Below the pieces are notes generated by a model that did no database searches, was not told the origin of the DNA, and saw only the letters and a list, made by a program, of their open reading frames with translations. Below, piece after piece: positions 54,600 through 64,000 of a DNA stretch of 64,000 nt. The position numbers and the translations under genes were made by a program. The stretch's first letter is position 1, and each line of letters opens with the position of its first letter. The stretch is from Vandiemenella viatica (Eukaryota; Arthropoda; Insecta; Orthoptera; Morabidae), in contig CM061914.1 of assembly GCA_031002005.1 (NCBI GenBank), forward strand, positions 192,156,685 to 192,220,684, given 5' to 3'.

Positions 54600-55790
54600 G
54601 TGTTTATGACAGAGACAATAACACTGAGACAACACAGAGCAAAAACACATGAAAAAAAGAAGAGAAAGAGATACTCATGACGATACTTGCTCCAATATGA
54701 GGATGCAAACTATGGGAGCAAAGATCAAGGGAAGAGTTGTACAAGAACATGAGGATGATATCAGAAGAAATCAGACCCAAGAAGGTAAGACTCACTGGGC
54801 ATGTGATAGGATAGACATGGGTAGAAAAACCAGAAGAATATGGGAGAAAACAGGCAGGTTGACAGGAAAGACATGAGCAAAATGAGTGGTTCATCTTAAG
54901 GAAGAACTGGGCTAAGCTGGAGTTTAAGATGGAACAGAATGAAAACTGAAGAAATAACTACATATCAATTAATATAACACAGATAAATAGCAGTAGGTTA
55001 CAAGAACAGGATAGAGAACCACCAATGATTGGGACAGGAAAATAAGGAGAATCTCTGAAGGAAGAATTGTTGGAGATAAGAAATTAGAGGAAGAAGAGGT
55101 TCTGGGAAGTGAAAAGAAGAACCCTGGATGCTATCAAGGGACTACCTGTTGTCATACAGAGGTCATAATCAAAGAAGAAAAAGAAGAGGAGTTGCATGAG
55201 ACCTCAACACAGTCATCACATTTGTGAATTTCATGAAAATCATATGATTCCATAGACAAGCTGACATTTTCCTTAATGCCATTTGAACTAGGGATAGACA
55301 CAAACTAGCAAATCAGTTGAACAGACTATCACAGTGATATCCCACTTTTGCCAAGGGTGTTGCAGTAATTTACAAAGATGAGAGAGATACTAAAATAATG
55401 ACAGCAACTTTCCATAAAGTTGCAGGAAAACAAGATTTAAAGTCTCATGTGAGGGCACCGTGGGGAAAAATAAATATAAAATAGCCAAAATATAGCTAAT
55501 AAATTCAGATATTTGGGAGAGCAGATATGATCAAATTGACTCAAAATACCATCATCCAAGAAAGGAAAAATTTACTACTTTGCTTATAATCTCATGAAAA
55601 ACTAGTATGACAAAAAACAATATACCAATTCAAGCAGAATATTCAAACTGGAGGAGAAAGAAAGCAAAATATTCAGAAAAATTGTAGGATGCAAAAGAAC
55701 ATAAATGATGTTTGACCAAAAAGGGTAATGAAGATTTATGTAAGATCATAAAGGAAATTGCAGACAAAATTTTAAAAAATAATAAAATTA
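54600..55790 (+). pseudogene. Old RTE-like LINE remains, SGSM intron 3
   Basis: Broken segments: EEIRPKKVRLTGHVI-like and RMDMGRKTRRIWEKTGRL at 54760-54870; F-R-Y-L-G-E-Q-I at about 55500; SRIFKLEEKESKIFRKIVGC at 55630-55690. They resemble the late C-terminal part of RTE/I-type ORFs. Order and frames are disrupted, so probably more than one copy. Confidence 0.45.
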
Positions 55791-56030
55791 AGTGATATAT
55801 GAATTGGGCAACTATACGTTTACCAAGATTATATTAATGTTAATTTTTTAATGTTTTTATTATAGGATGTTATAATTCTACTCCAGTTCTGAAGAAATTT
55901 TCCTGATGTGTTGTAAATGGTAACCAGTGAGTTGGTAAACAACTTCTTCTATAACTCTGGAGGAATTTATCATTCCTTAATCCCGTACTTCTCCCCCCCC
56001 TCCTCCCCTCATTACCTCTGCCAACACACA

Positions 56031-56031
<1 letters not shown>

Positions 56032-56064
<33 letters not shown>
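56032..56064 (+). repeat. (CT)n microsatellite
   Basis: About 16 CT units preceded by a short CACA run, in SGSM intron 3. Confidence 0.95.
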
Positions 56065-56067
<3 letters not shown>

Positions 56068-57944
56068 ATGGGATTGAGGTGACAATGGCAACAAAACTTG
56101 CCACCGAACAGACACCTGGCAACTGATCCTACACTAGAGATACCGGGTATTGGCCTGCTAAGGAAGTACTGGAGCTAATTTAAACCATGCTCCCCTATTG
56201 TGACTGTGGTGTGGAGCAGACTTGAGCGCATTGTGAAAAATCATCCACCAGATGTTTTCTGGATGGTCCGCCTTCTCGCCACGCTGCTCCTGGAGTTACA
56301 ACTCAGTGGGTAGACTGCCTCAAAATCGCCTTGTAACAGTGATAATTGTATTTGTTGTGAATTTTTATGTATTAAAGTTGTTAATCATATAAAATGTGTG
56401 TACAGGAAATGAAATAAATAATAACATAACAATCTTATCTGTGAGAAAGGTTGAAAAGAGCTTAGTACTCTGCTCAAAAGTTTTGCCCAAGAAAAGTTTT
56501 TCACCTTCTGTAGCATGATCATGAAAGAAGTTACTGAGGTTTAGCAGTATAAGGCAGTTGTCTATTATCAACACCCATCTAATCTCACATTTTTATTTTT
56601 TCATTTGATTTCTGAATTGTCTGATTTAATTTGTACACAAGATAAAAGATTTCGGCTGAGCCACAGCATTTACTCTAAACATTTTTAGATTGGACTCTCT
56701 TATATTAAACACTTCTTCTGTATGTTGACAGTCCTTGCTGTATGAGTTTGTGTTTGTTGTGCACTGAATTTTATCTAAAGGAATAAATTCAGAATATTTT
56801 GAGTAGTTTGCTAGCGATTTTGTAATATGAATTTCTGAAATGTGGGGGCAAAGTACTCTGCTAGTAGGAAGTCTACCAAAAATGTAAGTGCTGTTAACCC
56901 AGAAATACTCTTCATCATAATTGGGGAAAATGTTCTGTAGAGTTGGTGAGTTTTTAAGCCATAAATAATAAACTTTTATGGAAAATTTCAGATTTTCTTA
57001 ATAACTTTATGGAATATTGCTTTAATCCATTTTCAGCCTATGATTGTTTTTGGAGAGATACAGTGGACTTGATAATTTACAATTTATGAAAACTGTCATT
57101 ATTATTGAGCATAATGTTTGTAATGTGTGCCTTTTTTTATGTCACTTAGAAAGTGGTACATACAACAAGTCATTCAGAAGTCTACTGGAAATTGTGACAG
57201 ATATTTTGTTGGAAATTCAAATGAGTCTCAGTATCGTTCTACAATTATTATTTTCCCGGCTTCAAAACTTGTGCAGTTCAGTCGTTAATTTCTTTCTTAC
57301 CTCTGGAATATTTTCTACATCATGTCTATTCTTTTTTGCAGAGGCTTGCATCAAATCCAAGGTCTTGTGATGTATTTTTTACAGGTATTTCGATTTAATT
57401 ACTGTAGTTCAAACAGCTGTGAGGGGACAGCAGCAAAAAAATTTAAAAAATCTAGATTATTCTTTTAGTGTTATTAGCGGCCAGATAAACTGATACCATT
57501 ATCCCAGTTAACTCTGGCCACTTGTATTGGGACACAATATAATTGCACTGTATTATAAATTTATTATTTTTAACTAATTCAGAATTACTATAAGATGCAT
57601 GTGTGGTATTTAATATAGTTCCACTAGTGTGTCCAGATAATTAGATTATTTTACATAGCTTTCTCTGAATGTGAGAATAAGTACAAAATACAGTGGTTTT
57701 AAAGATTTGTGTGAGCTTAAACAGCATATCAAAATAGTAAAAACAGTTCCCATGTTTCTAACCTAAAGAAAATCATACAGTTTTTTTAACCATTTGAATT
57801 TTCTTTATGGAAATTTATAGTATTGAGCAGAAAAAATGTGTGTACATTATGGGAAATAATTTTGTTTCCTTTTAATGTAAATGTTAAGAATCACTAAAAA
57901 AAAAAAGATTAAACAAAGGAAAAGGAAACGGCTTTAGGCAATAT

Positions 57945-58270
57945 AAATTACAAGCAAAGGGAAAATGACTCATCACTCACCAAAGTTGAGGCAGCGATGG
58001 GAGAAAAACATATATCACCAACACAAAAATATACAATATTTCAGTCTTAAACCTTCCTCATGTTAAAGAGAATGAGTCATGTGGTTCAGGAGGTTTTTAC
58101 AGTTTCAGTAACAGTGGAGTAGGAAGCAATGCTGTGATCCAAAATAATATGAAAGGGAAGTCAAGCCATCACTCGCCAGAATGTGAATGAAGGAGGGCTG
58201 CAGCAACAAAAAACATTACACAAATACAAACACAACAAAAACAATATTTTGGGCAGTGATCTTACTCTTG
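57945..58270 (+). repeat. Two solo arms of the 52262-52650 foldback family, SGSM intron 3
   Basis: 57950-58080 has CATCACTCACCAAAGTTGAG and CAATATTTCAGTCTTAAACC. 58150-58270 has CCATCACTCGCCAGAATG, GAAGGAGGGCTGCAGC and CAATATTTTGGGCAG. They stand in tandem in the same direction. Confidence 0.55.
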
Positions 58271-59287
58271 AAAATAGAAACATATGGCTGAGCTCGCACA
58301 CGCACCCATGGTCATCACAGCGACTTAAATGGTTATTTTGACTGTTTAGAGTTGAGGTGAAAGGCTTGATGAAAGCAGTATCATTGAAATGTTACTCATG
58401 GGAAATAAATTAGTCATAAGAAAATAAATATGGACTTGCGTAGGTAGTGAAAAATTGAGTAAAACAAATAAATAGCAATAAATGATTTTAGAAGTAGTAT
58501 AAATAAAATGAATTTGCAAATGATGGTTTTTGAGGTGAGTGTAAGTATTGCCCGAGACTGAGGAGCAGTGGTGTGTTGGGAACAACCTGGTAGCTCTGAC
58601 CACCAAATCGTTATCGGGGCCACGAGAGTTGTCGGACTGTCACGGGCAGCAACAGGGTGATGTCAGTTTTGGGAGCAAACTGGCGGTGACCATTTATTCT
58701 TATAGAGGTGAGGCCATTGTGGGAATGAATGGTCACAGACGAACAGTTTTCCCCCAAAATCGATACCTCCTGGTTGCTGCCCGTGCCAGCTCCAACAACT
58801 CTCGTTACCTCAGTAACTGTTTGACAATTGGAGTGATCAAAGAAATCCCTGATACTATGTCCTCACTTCACTGTGGAGGTGTGAATTGGCCTACCAACAC
58901 ATTCTCTGGTCCTCAGTATCATTCAATACTCACTTTCTTCACCCTAGTAAATGAAACACTTTCAAGTTTATTTTATTGAAGTGAAAACTTCTATAGGTGG
59001 GCTGTAGGCTGGGGTTAAATCTATGTATTCGCGCTATCAGCATGATATGATGTGTTGCATATATGATAGGTGTGTTTGACTTTTTTGGAAAATACAGTTT
59101 TTATCCAGTTTTGATAGGACTTTGCATACATATACTTTAAAACCAATAGAAAAATACTGTTTATGTTTGATTTACAAAAACATAAACCCTCTCTTCCTGT
59201 CGCCGTCACCTTAATTTCTGTCAACGTTGTCCATACAAATCCACATTTTCTATCCGATTTTGATTGTACTTGACACACATGTACAAG

Positions 59288-59660
59288 GTGATCTGGTGGC
59301 TCAGCAGTTGAGGTACTTACTTCTCAAAGTTTCTCTCTCTGGTCACGGGTTTGAATCCCGTGGTGAGCATGAATTTTTAGCCGTTGTATTTGATTATATG
59401 AGCTACACCAGGATGTCCTGCGGTTCTGATTCCACTTTAAATGTAGGCCCCTGAGGAAAGGAATTGGACTTCCTGCCTGTGACACAATAGCTTGGTACAT
59501 CTCCTTCAACCAACCTTCTGGTTGAGGACTAAGTTAGGTTTTTAATTTTTGAAGTGATAGGATTGCCACGTTAGGTTAAGGAAAACTACTACAGGGGCGG
59601 AATGCGCAGCCAATAGAAACCCTGTCACCAGGTCATTATAACCACACGGAATTATTATAT
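59288..59660 (+). mobile_element. SINE-1 copy, SGSM intron 3
   Basis: The tRNA-like head has an A box (GTGGCTCAGCAGTTGAGG) and B box (GGGTTTGAATCCC). The body has TCTGATTCCACTTTAAATG and a relatively long middle, then GGGGCGGAATGCGCAGCC and CATTATAACCACACGG with an ATT tail. The longest SINE-1 here; its middle (59450-59550) differs from other copies. Confidence 0.8.
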
Positions 59661-59754
59661 TTAGTATATCTGTAGCTATAAGTATTATGTGTTGTGTGTA
59701 TGATATTCCTAGTTTTAAGTTTTCACTTCTGTCAGCAGTCTCCAATCACTGCCA

Positions 59755-59756
<2 letters not shown>

Positions 59757-59790
<34 letters not shown>
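59757..59790 (+). repeat. (GT)n microsatellite
   Basis: About 15 GT units with one A interruption. Confidence 0.95.
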
Positions 59791-59791
<1 letters not shown>

Positions 59792-59841
59792 TTTTAAATC
59801 ATTATTATTTATGTGTGAGTGGAGACTTTCCCTGTGTAGTG

Positions 59842-60240
59842 ATGAAATATAATCTTCACGGGTGTTCAGCCGGATGGTGACAAAGTAACACGACGTTTCG
59901 ACAGCAAGCTCGGCTGTCTTCATCAGGTATCGGTGTCTGCTGGCTGTCACAAGCTGGCTGTCACCGCGTCGACTGACTTAGCTCCTCGACGCACCTCCTT
60001 ATCTACCTACCCGCATAGGGCGTCCGACCAATTAGAGTGCACCCGCCCCACCAGGGAGTGCCAGTGGTCCCGGCCGGTGGGAGACCCCTCCCCCCCTGAT
60101 TGGTCGATGGCTAGTCCGCCGCGGGTATCCGACAGCCAGCAGATGCCGCCGATACCTGATGAAGACAGCCGAGCTTGCTGTCGAAACGTTGTGTTACTTT
60201 GACACCATCCGGCTGAACACCCGTGAAGATTATATTTCAT
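59842..60240. repeat. Foldback element with hammerhead-like core in both arms
   Basis: The arms 59842-59945 and 60145-60240 are inverted copies: ends ATGAAATATAATCTTCACGG, then CCGGATGGTG. Read outward, each arm has CTGATGAAGACAGC, loop CGAGCTT, GCTGTCGAAACGT (plus strand 60156-60188). The G/C-rich, CpG-rich middle (59945-60145) is unlike the CpG-poor intron around it, suggesting a recent insertion. Confidence 0.85.
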
Positions 60241-60701
60241 TATTATTTATTATTATTGAACTTTCATATAATTTTTCACCACTTATATATGTTCATTTTT
60301 ATTTTCTTACAGTTTATACCTTTCCCAAGAATAACATTTCCACTTTTATTGTTTTTGTTACATCCATTATCTCCACTCTAATCACAATGGTCAAAATAGC
60401 TGTTTATGTGGTTGTTTGTATTGTAGTTATTGGTGCTAGCTGGCCGTATGTTTCTAGTTTCATAAGCACGGTATGACCTAATATATTATTTTTTCTGTGT
60501 TTGTACAGTGTTTTGTGTTGCTGCAGTACTCCATTCAATTTTTGGTGCCCACCTACAATTTTATTAACATTTATTTAAGACTATGATCAGAATACTTATT
60601 CTGTAATTTATGAGATATTCAGTATTTCTGGTAATGCTTTTGATGCAACGTCATTATTTTTTACTATTGCTGATGTATTAATCACTGTAACTATTTTTTA
60701 G

Positions 60702-60864
60702 CTGCTGTGGAAGCTTGCTTGTCACACGGTTTACGCCGACGGGCTCTTGGTCTGTTCAAAACGAGTTCTACTACAGCTCTTATCCACAAGCTGGGAAAAA
60801 CATATGAGCCAGCTTCTACCGTGTCACATCTTGTTACACAAGCTGAAGCATCAGATCCCAACAG
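60702..60864 (+). CDS. SGSM: SGSM1/2-type gene, exon 4 (RUN domain)
   Basis: Acceptor TATTTTTTAG, donor AG|GTACCA. It encodes AAVEACLSHGLRRRALGLFK, TSSTTALIHKLGKTYEPAS and VSHLVTQAEASDPN (residues 47-100 plus two bases). A-A-V-E-A-C-x-x-H-G-L-R-R-R-A is the conserved RUN helix seen in SGSM proteins. Intron 3 is 6.4 kb with several foldbacks and SINEs; intron 4 is 2.0 kb and holds the Tc1-derived palindrome. Phase 1 in and phase 2 out agree with both neighbours. Confidence 0.95.
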
Positions 60865-61140
60865 GTACCATGATTCAATAACTTCTATAGAGTTAGGTCG
60901 GTGTGAATAGCATCCATTTTTCTTTATATCTACTTAGTTTTATTGGTATCTCCAGCAGTATATTAGTTACCTAGTAATTCCATTCTGATCCTATCATCTT
61001 CTCCAAACAACTTCGCTTTGTCTCCAATAGAAGTCGAGTATTTCAGCTCCTTGTAAGGGAACAATTTGCTTTGCATCTGCTGTGCCTTTATATAACCACA
61101 TATGATTGAGGTATTGTGCAAAATATTGTGTAACTATGTA

Positions 61141-61902
61141 CAGTGATCAGCCAAATCATTATGACGACCTACTTACTGGGATCTTGGTCCACCTATTGAA
61201 TGCAATACAGCAGCGATTCAGCGTAGCATGGATTCTACAAGTCCTTTGTAGGCTTCCAGAGTTACCTGACTCCACATTGGCTGGTTGGCTGTTTCCATGC
61301 TAATGCAGTGAGCATCTAGTGAAAGTGGTTGAATTATGATGAAACCACGAGTAGTCAACAATGGGGTGGACACCCACGCCACATCACAGAACATTTATTT
61401 TAGAGGCTTGCCTGCTCTGTAAAGCAGGGTAGGGGGTGATCTGTGGCAGATCTGATAGAAGAACACAATTCTGGTGCTTCCAGAAGTGTTTCAGAGCACA
61501 AGAATCACGATTCTGCCACGGATTGCCCCATTTCCTGCTTTACAAAGTAGGTAAACTTCCACATTCTGTGGTGTGGTGTGGGTGACCACCACATTGTCGC
61601 ATACTTGTGGTTTCACCATCCTTCAACCACTTTCACTATCTGCTCACTACAGTACCAGGCGAACAGCCAACCAGCCACTCTGTTTCCAAGATGCTCGTTC
61701 CCAGTTGCCGCACCCACAAACTGCTGGCCCATAATTTAAGGGAATTTAGTGTCCTGTGCATAGAAATCTGGTATCAGATACCTCTTGAAGCATACCAAGA
61801 ACTTGTAGAATCCATGCTATTCCAAATCGTTGCTGTATTGCATTCAAAAGGTGGACCAAAATGCTAGTAAGTAGGTGGTCATAATGTATTGGCTGATTGG
61901 TG
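61141..61902. mobile_element. Tc1-derived palindromic element, SGSM intron 4
   Basis: TA-flanked (61139-61140, 61903-61904). The ends CAGTGATCAGCCAAATCATT and, complemented, CACCAATCAGCCAATACATT match the Tc1-like terminus at 5482-5818. Arms of about 300 bp are inverted copies that include the 5' region and helix-turn-helix coding start of a Tc1-like transposase (right arm about 61600-61710 on the minus strand). A spacer of about 100 bp separates them (CTGCTCTGTAAAGCAGG against CCTGCTTTACAAAGTAGG). CpG-decayed relative to the left-hand copy. Confidence 0.8.
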
Positions 61903-62399
61903 TATATCTTGTTTTCATTTGTGTTATTATTTTCCTCCTATCGTAACTTTACTGAGTAGTGAATTCACCTTGCATATTATTTTTGATTTAATATTGTTTT
62001 AATGATTTATCACTTTTGCTGTCCATTATTTATCAGTGAGCTGAAAAGAGATTTTTTATGTTAGACTTTGTCAAAAATACGCCCGGAAAGTCTTATTTTC
62101 ATATAAGATTAGAAAAAGTGTTAAATATTTTCAAATTTTGAACTGCTTTATGGATAAGGGGAGGGAAGGTAGAAGTTAGCCAGGAACATAGGGTTTGAGA
62201 TATCTCTTCTGTATTTTTATGTGATAATGTCCAAAGGGTGGTGAGAGAAAAAAATCTTGAATAACTGCCATGGATCTGAGACCAAAATTTCATGCAACTT
62301 ACTTTCTGAACATAAGGGCTGTGACATAAGACGTTGCATCAAATATTCAGTGTTGGATTGATTTAAACATTGAAATTTTTCTATTTGTTAATGATACTA

Positions 62400-62510
62400 A
62401 GGAAAAGGAAATTTCTTTTAGGCAACGTAAATAACAAAGGGTAAGGAAAATAACCCATCACCCACCAAAGTTGAAGGCTAGAGGGCTGCATCAAGGTTTT
62501 TAAATGTACT
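62400..62510 (+). repeat. Solo arm of the 52262-52650 foldback family, SGSM intron 4
   Basis: AGGAAAAGGAAATTTCTTTT, CCCATCACCCACCAAAGTTG and GCTAGAGGGCTGCATC. The 57910-58010 copy begins with the same AGGAAAAGGAAA leader. Confidence 0.55.
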
Positions 62511-62908
62511 GTGTGTTTTGTTTATTTTTTAAAGTTAAACCAAAATTAGTACAAAGCATACATTCTTCACAGTCCGAGAGTTACATGTATATTCCTCCTT
62601 TAATGATTAACATATTAGTACATGAATCTGACTATCAAGAGTGAAAGATGTAGATGTAGATTAGTTTTCACCAAGGGAAAAATATTTGACTGTAAATTGA
62701 TTTATAAATATCAATTTTAAATAAGGAATAGTCATCCCTTACTATATTTGTTTGCAGACTGCCATAGAATTTTAAATATTTACATGCAACGGGTAAAGAA
62801 AAATGTAGGTATGTAGACTATTTTGATGGCTTCATCCTACATTTGTATCATTTACTTTAATTGTTTTTGAAGTTTTGTGTGTTGTTATAACAGTTTGTAT
62901 TTCTGTAG

Positions 62909-63061
62909 ACGCTCCAGTTCGAGTGGTGACTCTACGGCTCTTCAGAAGAATGGGTCACAGACTTCTCCACCTCCTCCGACACCTCGCTATCTCTGGATTA
63001 GAGTGGCCCTCTTTGAGAAATCTCTGTCTCGTATCATCGACTATCTAGTACAGAATAGCAA
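62909..63061 (+). CDS. SGSM: SGSM1/2-type gene, exon 5 (RUN domain)
   Basis: Acceptor TTTCTGTAG, donor AA|GTATGT. It encodes RSSSSGDSTALQKNGSQTSP then PPPTPRYLWIRVALFEKSLS and RIIDYLVQNS (residues 101-151). The Ser/Pro-rich part is the variable linker; L-W-I-R-x-A-L-F-E-K-x-L-x-x-I-x-x-Y-L-V-x-N-S is the conserved second RUN block. Exon 6 (expected to resume at about K-Y-Y-E) is not seen before 64000. RUN remainder, TBC domain and stop lie beyond the window. Confidence 0.95.
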
Positions 63062-64000
63062 GTATGTTTTGAGTTTTAAGTAAATTTCAGTGTATTATTC
63101 TCTTTTGTGAATATTATTTTGAAGATTCTGTTGCATTTTCCTTATTCCTACATAACTACTTTTTAGTAAATTATTAGATTTATATATCAGTATAAATATT
63201 TAAAACAGTGTTTAAAAATGTGAATTTAGTTGATTGTGGTTTGGTGTTAAATGCTTTTGTTAGTGTTTAACATTTCACATTTTTTCTGTTTTTTCTGTTG
63301 GTCTTATTCTCTTTTTCTTCTTCTTTTGCATCAGCATAATAATAATAATATCCTTACCCTCATAGTGGAACATGAGGCTTCCACAATGAGTTGTCACTGT
63401 TCTTTGCATCTCCTAGTATACAGAGATTCCCCCCCCCCCCCCCCCCCCCCACACACACACATCTGCTTGTTGCTGGTGTCTAATCAGATTTCATTCAATA
63501 TCGTGATTGGCAGTTGTTCCTGCCTTAGGTTATCTACTTCTGCTTTTGTTTTACTGGTGTCTAGTTGACTATTTTCCAAAGTTCTAGCTTGGATATCATA
63601 TTTTTCCAGCTATGTCTCATAACTAAACACCCTTTTTAGTTAGGTATGGAGTTTAATGTTTGACGATTTGATCACTTGAGGGGGTGCAGTTTTCATATTT
63701 ATTGGAGCATTAGATAATTTCTCTTCACTGTTCTAATGATTGATTGTTTTGGTGGTTTACAGTCATAATCATTTATAATAAGATTAAAATTGGAGAGGTT
63801 TGTGAAAAGCAAAAAGTGCATCTGGCAGTATATCTAGCTATGTGTGCTAACATGTAATTAAAGTAATTGACAGTAAGAACAGCTTATTAGGTGCAGTGTG
63901 AACCAAAAAATATATGTAAGAATGGAGAGTTTCCCAGCGTATGCTTGAAATCCGTCAGATAATGTTTTGAAATCACGATATTTTGACGACTAGCTCCGTT
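63062..64000 (+). other. SGSM intron 5, partial; no further exon
   Basis: A/T-rich, low CpG. Contains a C run at about 63430-63450 followed by a short AC run. No sequence resembling the expected next RUN segment was seen. Confidence 0.6.

Noticed and set aside
58548..58979. Plus-strand open frame of 143 residues in SGSM intron 3 as a possible exon or nested gene
   Set aside because: No recognisable domain, no matching phase or SGSM similarity; it lies in repeat-derived intron sequence.

Overview
The window looks like repeat-rich nuclear DNA from an arthropod, most likely an insect with a large genome. Split genes with GT-AG introns, tRNA-derived SINEs, CR1-type and RTE-like LINEs and hAT, Tc1, mariner and pogo relics all point that way. 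The TE mix reminds me of Polyneoptera, but I cannot name the species. No prokaryotic features were seen (no operons, CRISPR or rRNA), and no viral gene.

Two host genes are supported, both right of a 1000-N assembly gap (40439-41438). On the minus strand, two exons (46050-46151 and 41473-41666) encode about the first 99 residues of VPS33A, the Sec1/Munc18-family subunit of HOPS/CORVET. On the plus strand, five exons (47378-63061) encode the first 151 residues of an SGSM1/SGSM2-type RUN-TBC protein, a small-GTPase signalling modulator, in one frame across four introns. The genes are head to head with 1.2 kb between start codons. That spacer is CpG-rich while the introns on both sides are CpG-poor. 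The rest of VPS33A is missing: it lies in the gap, to the left outside the window, or elsewhere if the scaffold is mis-joined. SGSM runs off the right edge.

Positions 1-40438 are a TE graveyard with no recognised host exon. The centrepiece is a nearly full-length CR1-type LINE at 16404-20672 (called LINE-A here). Its ORF1 is an SGNH-esterase-like protein and its ORF2 an endonuclease-reverse transcriptase broken by one late frameshift. Around it are truncated copies of LINE-A, of a second jockey/CR1-like family (LINE-B, tail rich in AATTA), of LINE-C (hexamer tail) and of RTE-like elements. Two tRNA-derived SINE families (SINE-1, SINE-2) are scattered throughout. Nested insertions have readable target-site duplications: a hAT in SINE-1 (8 bp), a Harbinger-like MITE in SINE-2 (TTA), a Tc1/mariner-type MITE in LINE-A (TA), and a large foldback in LINE-B.

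Foreground observations: (1) CpG content steps at the gap, and homologous TE copies are CpG-rich left of it and CpG-decayed inside the two genes, as expected from germline gene-body methylation; (2) many dissimilar hairpin elements share a core of CTGAnGA-like sequence, short stem-loop and CGAAACGT, resembling a hammerhead-ribozyme core; (3) LINE-A and SINE-2 share an ~85-bp block; (4) a Tc1 derivative carries the helix-turn-helix coding region in both arms of a palindrome.
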